A DNA stretch of 64,000 nucleotides from positions 1 through 64,000 of the forward strand of contig JAFUYT010000017.1 of NCBI GenBank assembly GCA_017470425.1, in the 5' to 3' direction. The position numbers and the translations under genes were made by a program. A model generated the notes under the pieces. That model saw only the letters and a program-made list of their open reading frames with translations, ran no database searches and had not been told where the DNA came from. Source of the stretch: Bacteroidaceae bacterium (GTDB taxonomy: Bacteria; Bacteroidota; Bacteroidia; Bacteroidales; Bacteroidaceae). Of this stretch, positions 49,901 to 56,575 are shown in pieces; position 1 is the first letter of the stretch; each line of letters starts with the position of its first letter.

Positions 49901-50290
49901 ACTAAGGAGCAGTATGAGGACTATTGCCAGCGGGAACGCAAGATCTACGGGGGAAATGTGGCGGCACTGATACGTTCTCTGTGCGGCATTGACCGCACGA
50001 AAGCACATCAACTGTTCTATGAGTTCCTGCGCTCTGAGAACCTGTCATCGCTGCAGGAAGAATATCTCAACAGCATCATCAACTATGTCTGCATGAATGG
50101 TGACATGGAACGCAGGACATTAGGACAGGATCCCTATCGGAGCTTCAACTGGCAACTGGCTTTCGGAGACAACAGGGCCAAGGTGGGCAATTATGTCGAT
50201 CATCTGCACTTCCTTATAAAAGGCGTGGAATCCTATTCGCAGGCAGAAGAAGCCTCTCCTGATTACCTCATGGCTGCGGAAAATCTGTAA
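46919..50290 (+). CDS. hsdR: Type I restriction endonuclease subunit
   Basis: An 1123-residue motor/nuclease. The N-terminal DUF4145 domain (about 20-125) is seen in KADPDKAAMACRRALEWTI. The PD-(D/E)XK nuclease core is in YADYVLFDTDGMPLAVVEAK (about 237-256). Walker A is in MATGTGKTRVA (about 363-373). The DEAH box is in LIIIDEAHRS (about 459-468). SFII motif VI is in QMKGRGTRLCKN, and an EcoEI-type C-terminal domain runs from about 900 to the end. It forms the R2M2S complex with HsdM and HsdS and cuts unmodified DNA away from the recognition site. It follows hsdS by 18 bases. Confidence 0.96.
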   Translation: MHKNFDYLKELPLFTTLYQRCDEAEVFCKADPDKAAMACRRALEWTIELIYRVQHWEVSPRANLFEKVQDARFAEFIHSRDLMRKLHFVRSVGNRAAHQGGVSRRDCEYAVLDIYYFVGDVLKLLGYIDRYPSFDPTLLPERGTRVMTVTTNEAAATRQQTEAAEEAKPIQTPTAEVLVAHNPENLSEAETRKIYIDEMLREAGWEISEAAGVIVSGKACIEIEVQGMPDTPSGRGYADYVLFDTDGMPLAVVEAKRTTVDPVAGKTQAELYAQCLEARFGVKPVVYYTNGYETHVIDGLGYPARTIYGFHTRQDLQKLIQKRGRQDIVDMLAKEEIVDRPYQTRAVKSICEHFNTKHRRGLLVMATGTGKTRVAIALIEVLLRNNWVRNVLFLADRTDLVDQAFGKFNTYLPDETKCNLCDPRQTRNLDARLLFSTYQTMINFIDAEEKTFSVGRFDLIIIDEAHRSVFGKFRAIFDYFDSLLVGLTATPREEIDRSTYRLLELEDGEPNDFYEYGEAVRDGHLVNFEAYRYDSDILRNGIRYRERSEDEQRQLDTIFESEGEGERDIESNEIFRYVYNTDTIDKVLQELMEKGLRVDSGENIGKTIIFAYNHRHAVKIAERFAVLYPQLGPDYCEVIDYQATQRKHLLGEFEKVDHEPRVAVSVDMLDTGIDVPEVLNLVFFKPVHSKIKFEQMKGRGTRLCKNLLGAGRDKEKFLIFDFCNNFDYFDEHPQGATATRTRSLTERIFCQKSELAFLLQRVARTDFERQLHGELKNELWKQVGGLGFERILVRKHGEEIDPFRAEQYWEHLREADVAVLQTTIAPLLVASGDEMAMMLDALMYACEIARLQRISSPTAVTEKIKQLCQILRTKKGNIPQVREQMATIEEVIPEHFWTGATLEDLERVRKVLRELARFAIDVQDNATFDVDIEDMIDNPRIDTPQATNITYKQRVFDYLAEHRDDEVFRKIFNMKQLTIQDVHELERILWEELGTKEQYEDYCQRERKIYGGNVAALIRSLCGIDRTKAHQLFYEFLRSENLSSLQEEYLNSIINYVCMNGDMERRTLGQDPYRSFNWQLAFGDNRAKVGNYVDHLHFLIKGVESYSQAEEASPDYLMAAENL

Positions 50291-50371
50291 TATTCATCAA
50301 TCCAGACGTCAATCTTCAAAAAATGATATGTAAAACTAATTCTGTGTACCTACTTATCAGAAAAAAATATA

Positions 50372-50379
50372 TATCTTTG
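50372..50379 (+). promoter_or_regulatory. -7 box of the GH2 gene
   Basis: TATCTTTG followed by gcagccg, 32 bases before the ATG. It separates the CAZyme stretch from the restriction locus. Confidence 0.7.
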
Positions 50380-50411
50380 CAGCCGAAATAAGTAACAAAC
50401 AGATATTCCGA

Positions 50412-53400
50412 ATGATGAACACGACGAAACTATGGATGGCTGTGCTGGGTGTGTGCTGCGCCCTCACAGCTTCTGCACAGCGTAAGCAATGCATGGATGC
50501 CGACTGGCGTTTCTGTCTGGGCGATGGCAGCGCCGCCATCGCCGACCCCTCCGTGGCTGACAGCTGGCGCTCGCTCGACCTGCCCCACGACTGGAGCGTG
50601 GAGACCGAAGCGGCAGCACAGGCCGGCGGCCGCGTCATCGGGCCGTTCTCCACGAACAGCATCGGCAAATACCAGACGGGCCACACCGTGGGCGGCGAAG
50701 GATGGTACATGAGGAAATTGAAAATTGAAAATGGACGGTTGAAAATGGACAATGGACAATTCTCCATTTACTTCGAGGGTGCCTACAACCAGTCGTGGCT
50801 CTATGTCAACGGCACGCTCTGCCACGAGAACGTCTATGGCTACACCAGCTTCCGCGCTGATGTGACGGAACTGCTGCACGAGGGCGAGAACACGATCCTC
50901 GTGCGCGTCCTCAACGAGGGCAACAACACCCGCTGGTACGCTGGCAGCGGCATCTACCGCCATGTCTGGCTCATCACCACGCCGAGCTTGCACGCCGACG
51001 ATTGGGAGACGGTTGTTAAAGTGGACAATGGACTGGCGGATGGGGAAATCTCTGTCGAGACGCGCGTCTATAACGAGGGCAGCGAGGCGGCTGATGCCAT
51101 TGTGAGCGTCGATATTATCGACGCACAGGGGACGACGGTGGCGACGCAACAGACGACGGTCGCCGTGCCAGCCAAAAACTCTCCGCTCGGCTCTGCCGCT
51201 TCGCGCAGTGAAGAACTTTCAACTTTCAACTTTCAACTCCCCTCCCTCCACCCCTGGAGTCCCGATACACCTTATTTATATACGGCGCGCATTAGCGTGA
51301 AGGATGCCGACGGGCAGACCCTCGACACCTTCACCAAGCGCTTCGGCGTGCGCACCCTCTCCTTCTCGGCTACCGAGGGTTTCCTCTTGAACGGCGTACC
51401 TACGCTGCTGCGCGGCGGCTGTGTCCACCACGACAACGGCCTCCTCGGCGCTGCCGCCTTCGACAAGGCGGAGCGCCGCAAGCTGGAGCTGCTGAAGGCA
51501 CAAGGCTTCAACGCCGTGCGCTGCAGCCACAACCTGCCCTCGGAGAACTTCCTCGACGTCTGCGACGAGCTTGGCCTGATGGTCATCGACGAGTGCTTCG
51601 ACCAGTGGCTGCGCAAGAAGAACAACGACGACTACCACCGCTACTTCGCCGACCACAGCACCGAGGACATTGCCACGATGGTGCGGCGCGACCGCAACCA
51701 CCCCAGCATCATTATGTGGAGCATTGGCAACGAGATCCCCGGCCGCATAGAGCCCGCCGGCATGGAGGTTGCCGCCCGTCTGCGGGCCACCGTCCGGGAA
51801 CTCGACACGACGCGCCCCATCACGGCCGCTATCTGCGGCTGGGACGAGGGCGCCGCCTGGAACTCCGCCGCACAGAACTGGGATGAGCAGGACGCGAAAG
51901 CCTTCCAGAGCCTCGACGTCGGCGGCTACAACTATCTCTATGACAAGTATGAGCACGACCACCAGACCCACCCCGACCGCGTGATGTGCGGCCTGGAGAG
52001 CTACCCCAAGCAGGCCTCCGAGAACTGGACGCTTGTGGAGCAGAAGCCCTACGTCATCGGCGACTTCGTGTGGACGGCGATGGACTACCTCGGCGAGGCT
52101 GGCATCGGTGCCGCCTACGCCGACCATGCCCCCACGATGTTCCAGGACTGGCCCTGGTTCAATGGCTACTGCGGCGACCTCGACCTCATCGGGCAGAAGA
52201 AACCGCAGAGCTACTACCGCGACGTCGTCTGGCGGCAGGCACCCATCACGATGGCTGTGCAGCCCACCGCCTCGCAGAACAATGCCTGGGGCTGGCAGCT
52301 CGAGGAGCAGCACTGGACGTGGCCCGGTCGCGAGGGGCAGAACGTTTCTGTCAACGTCTATAGCCGTGCGCCGCGGGTGCGCCTCTACCTGAACGACACG
52401 CCCCTTGGCGACAAGGCGCCCGGCACCACCTTCTGGGCGGGCTTCACCGTTCCCTATCAGCCCGGCACGCTGCGCGCCGTCAACCTCGATGCCGACGGCA
52501 CTGAGCGGGTAGGGGAGGAGTTCGTGCTCCGCACCACAGGCCCTGCCGTCGGCGTGCGCTGCGTCTATGAGGATCCCGCCCTCTCGGCTGCGCTGAACGA
52601 CCTGGCCTACGTCACGCTGGAGCTCGTCGATGCCGAGGGCAACGTCGTCACCAGCGACTGCACCACGCAAATCAGCATCCGCAACATAGGCGCTGGCGAG
52701 CTCATCGCCTGCGGCACCGCCTCGCCCAACGACATGAAGAGCTTCCGCTCCACCACGCCCACCGTCTTCCGCGGCCGCGCCCTCGCCATCCTCCGCTCCA
52801 ACGGCGTGGCTGGTGAGGTGAAGCTGCAGGCCGACATCGTGGAGCAGGAGCAGCCTTTCACCTCCCACTTCTTCCGCAACGCCGACTTCGGCGCCGAGAG
52901 CCTCGACGGCTGGACCGTCAGCTCGACGCAGTACATCAAGTACAACGCCACGTCGTGGCACGGCACGGAGCTGGACGGCTTCCTGGAGAGCTACACGGGA
53001 TGGGGCTCGGCCACGACGTTGGCCGGACAGAGCATCTCGCAGAGCACACGGGTGCTGCCCGCCGGACAATACACCTTCGCCTTTGACTACAACGCCACTT
53101 TCCGGCAGGGCAGTCAGCGCTACCAGACGGAGGGCACCCTCGCGGGTGTCACCGTCTCGGCAGGCGGCGAGCAGATAGCTCTTGAACATATCAGCGGCGA
53201 CCACGCGCAGCACGCAACAATCACCTTCACCCTCGCCGAGCCCGCGGCCGTCAGCTTCCTCGTGGCCTTTGCCGCCGACACCAATGCCGACTGGTTCGCA
53301 CTGGACAACCTGACGGTGGAGTATGCCGGCGACTATGATTTCGACACCCGTTACATCGACAAGACGGCTTCCGTGCCGGCCTTCGACGGCGCGGCATGGC

Positions 53401-54017
53401 CCAGGATGGAGGGCAATGCCAGCGGCGGTTATACCGAGGCGAAGCTGGGTTCCGCGCTCTACAACAGCACGGGTCTCGCCTACTGGTCGCCCACGCCCCC
53501 GACGAACAGCGACTTCTTTCGCCAGGACATCACCGGCCTGCCCGAAGGGCGCTACGGCATTGCCGCCTTCTGCGCCGCCAACCGCTGGAGCAGCAGTGAC
53601 AACGACCGCAGCCATCAGGCTGGGGCCTTTTTTTTCGCCCGCGGCGGCAGTGGCACCATAGCTGAGACGGAAGTCTCTGCAGCCACCTATGCCCTCCACT
53701 CTCTCGTCATCGACCTGAAAGCTGGCGAGACCCTGACCCTCGGTATGCGTGCCGGTGCTGCCAATGGCAACAACTGGTGCTACCTCGCCGACATCACCCT
53801 TGTGCAGCTGTCAGCTCCCAACCCCGACGCCGATGGTATCCATGATATTGGACAATGGACCGCTCGGCCGAAGGACGCTTCAACGCTTCGAAGAATGGAC
53901 AATGAGGCTGGTGCGTGGTATGACCTGAGCGGGCGTGCCATCGCCGCCCCACGTCCTTACGGTGGCCCTTATATCAAGGCAGGCGGCAGCCAAGCCAGTA
54001 AGTTCATCGTCAAATGA
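50412..54017 (+). CDS. Secreted GH2 beta-galactosidase-like enzyme, multidomain
   Basis: A 1201-residue exported protein. Signal peptide to about 22 (CALTASAQ), then the GH2 N-terminal sugar-binding domain (SLDLPHDWSVE, GEGWYMRKL, FEGAYNQSWLYVNG), the Ig-like domain, and the catalytic barrel. The acid/base is E441 in IMWSIGNEIPG. The probable nucleophile is the Glu of CGLESYPKQ. C-terminal Ig-like and two carbohydrate-binding-like domains (about 815-975 and 985-1140) follow, and the tail GAWYDLSGRA...YIKAGGSQASKFIVK, an unusually altered form of the sorting tail. Three family 3 insertions are translated within it, at 50714-50766, 51213-51240 and 53848-53906. Confidence 0.9.
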   Translation: MMNTTKLWMAVLGVCCALTASAQRKQCMDADWRFCLGDGSAAIADPSVADSWRSLDLPHDWSVETEAAAQAGGRVIGPFSTNSIGKYQTGHTVGGEGWYMRKLKIENGRLKMDNGQFSIYFEGAYNQSWLYVNGTLCHENVYGYTSFRADVTELLHEGENTILVRVLNEGNNTRWYAGSGIYRHVWLITTPSLHADDWETVVKVDNGLADGEISVETRVYNEGSEAADAIVSVDIIDAQGTTVATQQTTVAVPAKNSPLGSAASRSEELSTFNFQLPSLHPWSPDTPYLYTARISVKDADGQTLDTFTKRFGVRTLSFSATEGFLLNGVPTLLRGGCVHHDNGLLGAAAFDKAERRKLELLKAQGFNAVRCSHNLPSENFLDVCDELGLMVIDECFDQWLRKKNNDDYHRYFADHSTEDIATMVRRDRNHPSIIMWSIGNEIPGRIEPAGMEVAARLRATVRELDTTRPITAAICGWDEGAAWNSAAQNWDEQDAKAFQSLDVGGYNYLYDKYEHDHQTHPDRVMCGLESYPKQASENWTLVEQKPYVIGDFVWTAMDYLGEAGIGAAYADHAPTMFQDWPWFNGYCGDLDLIGQKKPQSYYRDVVWRQAPITMAVQPTASQNNAWGWQLEEQHWTWPGREGQNVSVNVYSRAPRVRLYLNDTPLGDKAPGTTFWAGFTVPYQPGTLRAVNLDADGTERVGEEFVLRTTGPAVGVRCVYEDPALSAALNDLAYVTLELVDAEGNVVTSDCTTQISIRNIGAGELIACGTASPNDMKSFRSTTPTVFRGRALAILRSNGVAGEVKLQADIVEQEQPFTSHFFRNADFGAESLDGWTVSSTQYIKYNATSWHGTELDGFLESYTGWGSATTLAGQSISQSTRVLPAGQYTFAFDYNATFRQGSQRYQTEGTLAGVTVSAGGEQIALEHISGDHAQHATITFTLAEPAAVSFLVAFAADTNADWFALDNLTVEYAGDYDFDTRYIDKTASVPAFDGAAWPRMEGNASGGYTEAKLGSALYNSTGLAYWSPTPPTNSDFFRQDITGLPEGRYGIAAFCAANRWSSSDNDRSHQAGAFFFARGGSGTIAETEVSAATYALHSLVIDLKAGETLTLGMRAGAANGNNWCYLADITLVQLSAPNPDADGIHDIGQWTARPKDASTLRRMDNEAGAWYDLSGRAIAAPRPYGGPYIKAGGSQASKFIVK
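50714..50766 (+). repeat. Family 3 repeat inside the GH2 N-terminal domain
   Basis: Tandem attgaaaat / atggacaat units, translated as KLKIENGRLKMDNGQFS directly after the conserved GEGWYMR. Confidence 0.75.
51213..51240 (+). repeat. Family 3 tandem repeat inside the GH2 middle domain
   Basis: Units of aactttc, translated as ELSTFNFQLPS in a loop of the Ig-like domain. Confidence 0.7.
53848..53906 (+). repeat. 59-bp family 3 element before the GH2 sorting tail
   Basis: Begins ttggacaatgg and ends gaatggacaatgag. Aligns without gaps to 59782-59840 (minus strand) with 49 of 59 positions identical, but it is read in another frame there. Confidence 0.88.
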
Positions 54018-54089
54018 GCAGACAACCCTGTCGGTGCCTGCGGTGAAGCACTGGGACGAGAGAGACGCATTTGTTTCATTCCAGCGTCG

Positions 54090-54123
54090 CAAATCGGTCA
54101 AGATCCTCATCTTGGCCGATTTG
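54090..54123. other. Inverted repeat between GH2 and the next gene
   Basis: caaatcggtcaagat pairs with atcttggccgatttg around 4 bases, one G-T position. No T run follows. It contains the ccgatt word also found in the promoter block at 54133-54180. Confidence 0.7.
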
Positions 54124-54132
54124 TGTTTCGGG

Positions 54133-54180
54133 ATGACCGATTCGTTTACGCCGCGTGTGTAGGAGAAGAGTTACCTTTGC
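54133..54180 (+). promoter_or_regulatory. Promoter block B shared with the gene at 29323
   Basis: tgaccgattcg at 54134 is 38 bases before the -7 box TACCTTTG (54172-54179), with cgcgtgtg and gagaagag between, exactly as in block A. The start of the following gene must therefore be at 54216. Confidence 0.7.
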
Positions 54181-54215
54181 CGCAAATTCGCAAAACTAAC
54201 TCAACTCACACATCA

Positions 54216-56210
54216 ATGAAACAAAAACTACTTTTCCTCTTGTTTGCTGTGCTCGGATGTTGCATGGCACAGGCTACTCCTATTCCTTCTGCCTACTATT
54301 CGGCAGTTGGAGCGGGCAGTTTCTATCTCTACGACATCACTGCTGAGACATTCCTCTCGCATAGCAACAACTTTCCTGCAACGGCCTCAACGCCTGACGC
54401 AAGCTGTCTGATGGTGGTAAGCAGTAATGGCGATGGCACCTATGCCATCAAATACGATAATGCCAACTACCTGAAGATGGGCACTTACAACAATATCTAT
54501 ATCTGGGCCGATGGTGGTGACAGTGATACGAAGTGGATCTTTACCACTGTGGCTGATGCTGTCAATACATACATCGTGTCAACCAGCGAATATGCAGATC
54601 ACTTTAGTACAAAGACATGGTATCTGATCAGCGGGAATGCAACGGACGTGGAAGCCAATGCACATCAATATGCGTTGATCACCGCAGCGAATTATGCTGA
54701 GTATGTTGCCCGTCAGGCCGCGGAAGCTGCGTTCTCCAAGGCCGTTAGCCAGGCGAACACTATCAAGGAGCAGACCTCAGCCTACACAGACCCCGGAACA
54801 GCGGTGGAAACTTTAGAAGGAGCTGTCTCTGCGGCGCAGACGGCTGTGGCCAGTGCTGCGGATGCAGCTGCTGTGAACACGCAGGCAGCTGCTGTGTTGG
54901 CTGCTGTCAAGACATTCATCGGTGCTGTGAACATCAACAGCGGCCAGCATCTTGACCTGACCTGTCTCATCGCGAATGCCTCGTTTGATGAGGGACGTGA
55001 TGGATGGACTTCCAATCCGGCAATCAACAACGTGAGCCACGGTGTGGCGGAGTTCTTCGGGAAATATGCCTTCGACATCAATCAGGTGCTTACCGATATG
55101 CCACGTGGCAACTATGAGCTGACGGTGGAGGCTTTCCAGTGGGTGTCAATGGGTACAAATGACGAAGATTATGCTTATTACAAGTCCGGTAACTATCCCG
55201 TAACGGCCAATATCTACATCAACGGCGGTGCCACTACCATTAAGAACGTAATGGAGGCCTCGTCGCCAACCGCATACGGAACGGTGGGGGTGGACGATTT
55301 CAAGGATGAGGATGGTGGACACCATCCGAAGAACATGGCCACTAGCGCGCGCTACTTCGCCGATGAAATCTATAAAAATACGGTGCAAGCACAGGTGGAG
55401 GGTGACCTGACATTCGGCTTCCGTGGTCCGGCTGCCAGCCATAACAATTGGACTATCTTCGATGACTTCCGACTGTATTACTATGGTACAAGTGCCGTAG
55501 ATATTACCCTCGATGAGGGTAGCGCTACTTTCTCAGTCCTTTCGGACTACGATGCTGCTAACGTCACTTTAGAGCGCACGTTTAATGAAGGATGGAATGG
55601 TATAGTGCTCCCCTTCACGACCACAGTGGATAACCTTAAGACGAAGTTAGGAGCCACGGAGGTGAAGACATTCAGTAGCATCGCATACGATGCAGAGTCG
55701 GGCACGGTGACACTGAACTTCGCCGATGCCAGCGATGACCTGCTGGCAGGCGTTCCCTGCATAGTGAAGATTGCAGCTGGCAGTACTACCTGCAGTGCCA
55801 CCTTTGAGGCTGTTCCTCTCAAGACAGACATCACAGAACAGGTGGTGACAGCAGCGGAGAACGCCCGCATCAGCTATGCCTTCACTGGAACCTACAACAA
55901 GGTAACCAAGAGCGACATGAACCTCTACTTCCTGTCAGGCGACAAGCTCAATCATGTCAGTACGGAACAAAGCATCACCATGAAGCCCTATCGCGCGTGG
56001 TTCAAGAACCGCTCAACGGAAGAGGTGGAGGTGAAAGTGGCTTTGAACTTGGATGACATGGCTACAGGTGTCCAGTCTGTCTGTGCGGAGCCTGTCGTTG
56101 CGGGTGATGTTTATGACCTAAGTGGTCGCAGCTACGGTGCAACCACATCTTCCTCCAAGCTTCCCAAGGGCATATATATTCGTGGAGGAAAGAAAATCGT
56201 GGTGAAGTAA
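54216..56210 (+). CDS. Secreted hypothetical protein with sorting tail
   Basis: 664 residues from the ATG at 54216; the frame runs further up, but that part overlaps the promoter. Signal peptide MKQKLLFLLFAVLGCCMAQA. An N-terminal domain (about 25-155) has YLYDITAETFLSH and YALITAANYAEY, closely like the domain at about residues 545-690 of GH30. A helical Ala-rich segment (about 160-240) and a carbohydrate-binding-like domain (about 245-425) follow, then a beta domain (about 430-610), then the tail DVYDLSGRSYG...LPKGIYIRGGKKIVVK. It has no catalytic motif that I recognise. It probably binds glycans or serves as a surface adhesin. Its promoter matches that of the lyase-like gene. Confidence 0.8.
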   Translation: MKQKLLFLLFAVLGCCMAQATPIPSAYYSAVGAGSFYLYDITAETFLSHSNNFPATASTPDASCLMVVSSNGDGTYAIKYDNANYLKMGTYNNIYIWADGGDSDTKWIFTTVADAVNTYIVSTSEYADHFSTKTWYLISGNATDVEANAHQYALITAANYAEYVARQAAEAAFSKAVSQANTIKEQTSAYTDPGTAVETLEGAVSAAQTAVASAADAAAVNTQAAAVLAAVKTFIGAVNINSGQHLDLTCLIANASFDEGRDGWTSNPAINNVSHGVAEFFGKYAFDINQVLTDMPRGNYELTVEAFQWVSMGTNDEDYAYYKSGNYPVTANIYINGGATTIKNVMEASSPTAYGTVGVDDFKDEDGGHHPKNMATSARYFADEIYKNTVQAQVEGDLTFGFRGPAASHNNWTIFDDFRLYYYGTSAVDITLDEGSATFSVLSDYDAANVTLERTFNEGWNGIVLPFTTTVDNLKTKLGATEVKTFSSIAYDAESGTVTLNFADASDDLLAGVPCIVKIAAGSTTCSATFEAVPLKTDITEQVVTAAENARISYAFTGTYNKVTKSDMNLYFLSGDKLNHVSTEQSITMKPYRAWFKNRSTEEVEVKVALNLDDMATGVQSVCAEPVVAGDVYDLSGRSYGATTSSSKLPKGIYIRGGKKIVVK

Positions 56211-56246
56211 TCAGAAGTAGTAATCAACAGGCTAAAGTATTATCAC

Positions 56247-56426
56247 ATGAAAAAGATTTATAAATCCCCTCAGACTTATTGCTATGTGGTTATGGTGCAA
56301 TCCTTGTTGGCCGCAAGTCAGCCTGGAGCTGCGCGAGGCACGAATCTCGATGGCGTAGAGACGCAAGAATGGAATGGCAGCGATGCTGCCACCAAGGGCT
56401 CTGGCTGGGACAATGTCTGGGACTGA
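56247..56426 (+). CDS. 59-residue small peptide of the CAZyme locus
   Basis: ATG at 56247 to TGA at 56424-56426, beginning MKKIYKSPQTYCYVVMVQSLL. The layout, a short basic start, a weakly hydrophobic stretch, LLAASQPG, then a polar tail ending in Trp/Asp (WDNVWD), is that of small peptides often found beside secreted-protein genes in Prevotella. It is recalled as a pattern, not a named family. It follows the 664-residue protein by 36 bases and ends before a hairpin terminator, so it is probably cotranscribed. Function is unknown. Confidence 0.6.
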   Translation: MKKIYKSPQTYCYVVMVQSLLAASQPGAARGTNLDGVETQEWNGSDAATKGSGWDNVWD

Positions 56427-56467
56427 GAATATATTGTAGAATCGTTTTGACGAGTTTGTTAGTTAGT

Positions 56468-56508
56468 GAAAGGTCGCCTTCACAAGCGTGTGGAGGCGGC
56501 CTTATTCA
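56468..56508 (+). terminator. Terminator after the 59-residue peptide gene
   Basis: ggtcgcc...cacaagcgtgtg...ggcggcc stem-loop followed by a short T-containing stretch. Confidence 0.65.
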
Positions 56509-56548
56509 AAAAAACGTCTTCGAAGCTCGTTCGAAAGAAGAAAATAAC

Positions 56549-56556
56549 TATCTTTG
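56549..56556 (+). promoter_or_regulatory. -7 box of the GH30 gene
   Basis: TATCTTTG about 20-27 bases ahead of the ATG at 56576. It excludes the 99 extra codons that the open frame carries upstream. Confidence 0.7.
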
Positions 56557-56575
56557 CACACACACAATCAAATAT

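Noticed and set aside
51276-53699. 807-codon minus-strand frame under GH2
   Set aside because: Same reason: low-complexity Val/Gly/Ala/Glu composition, no start signal, and opposite to a clear GH2 enzyme.
56279-56575. 99-codon N-terminal extension of the GH30 frame
   Set aside because: It overlaps the 59-residue peptide gene, a terminator hairpin and the -7 box at 56549; the signal peptide begins at 56576.
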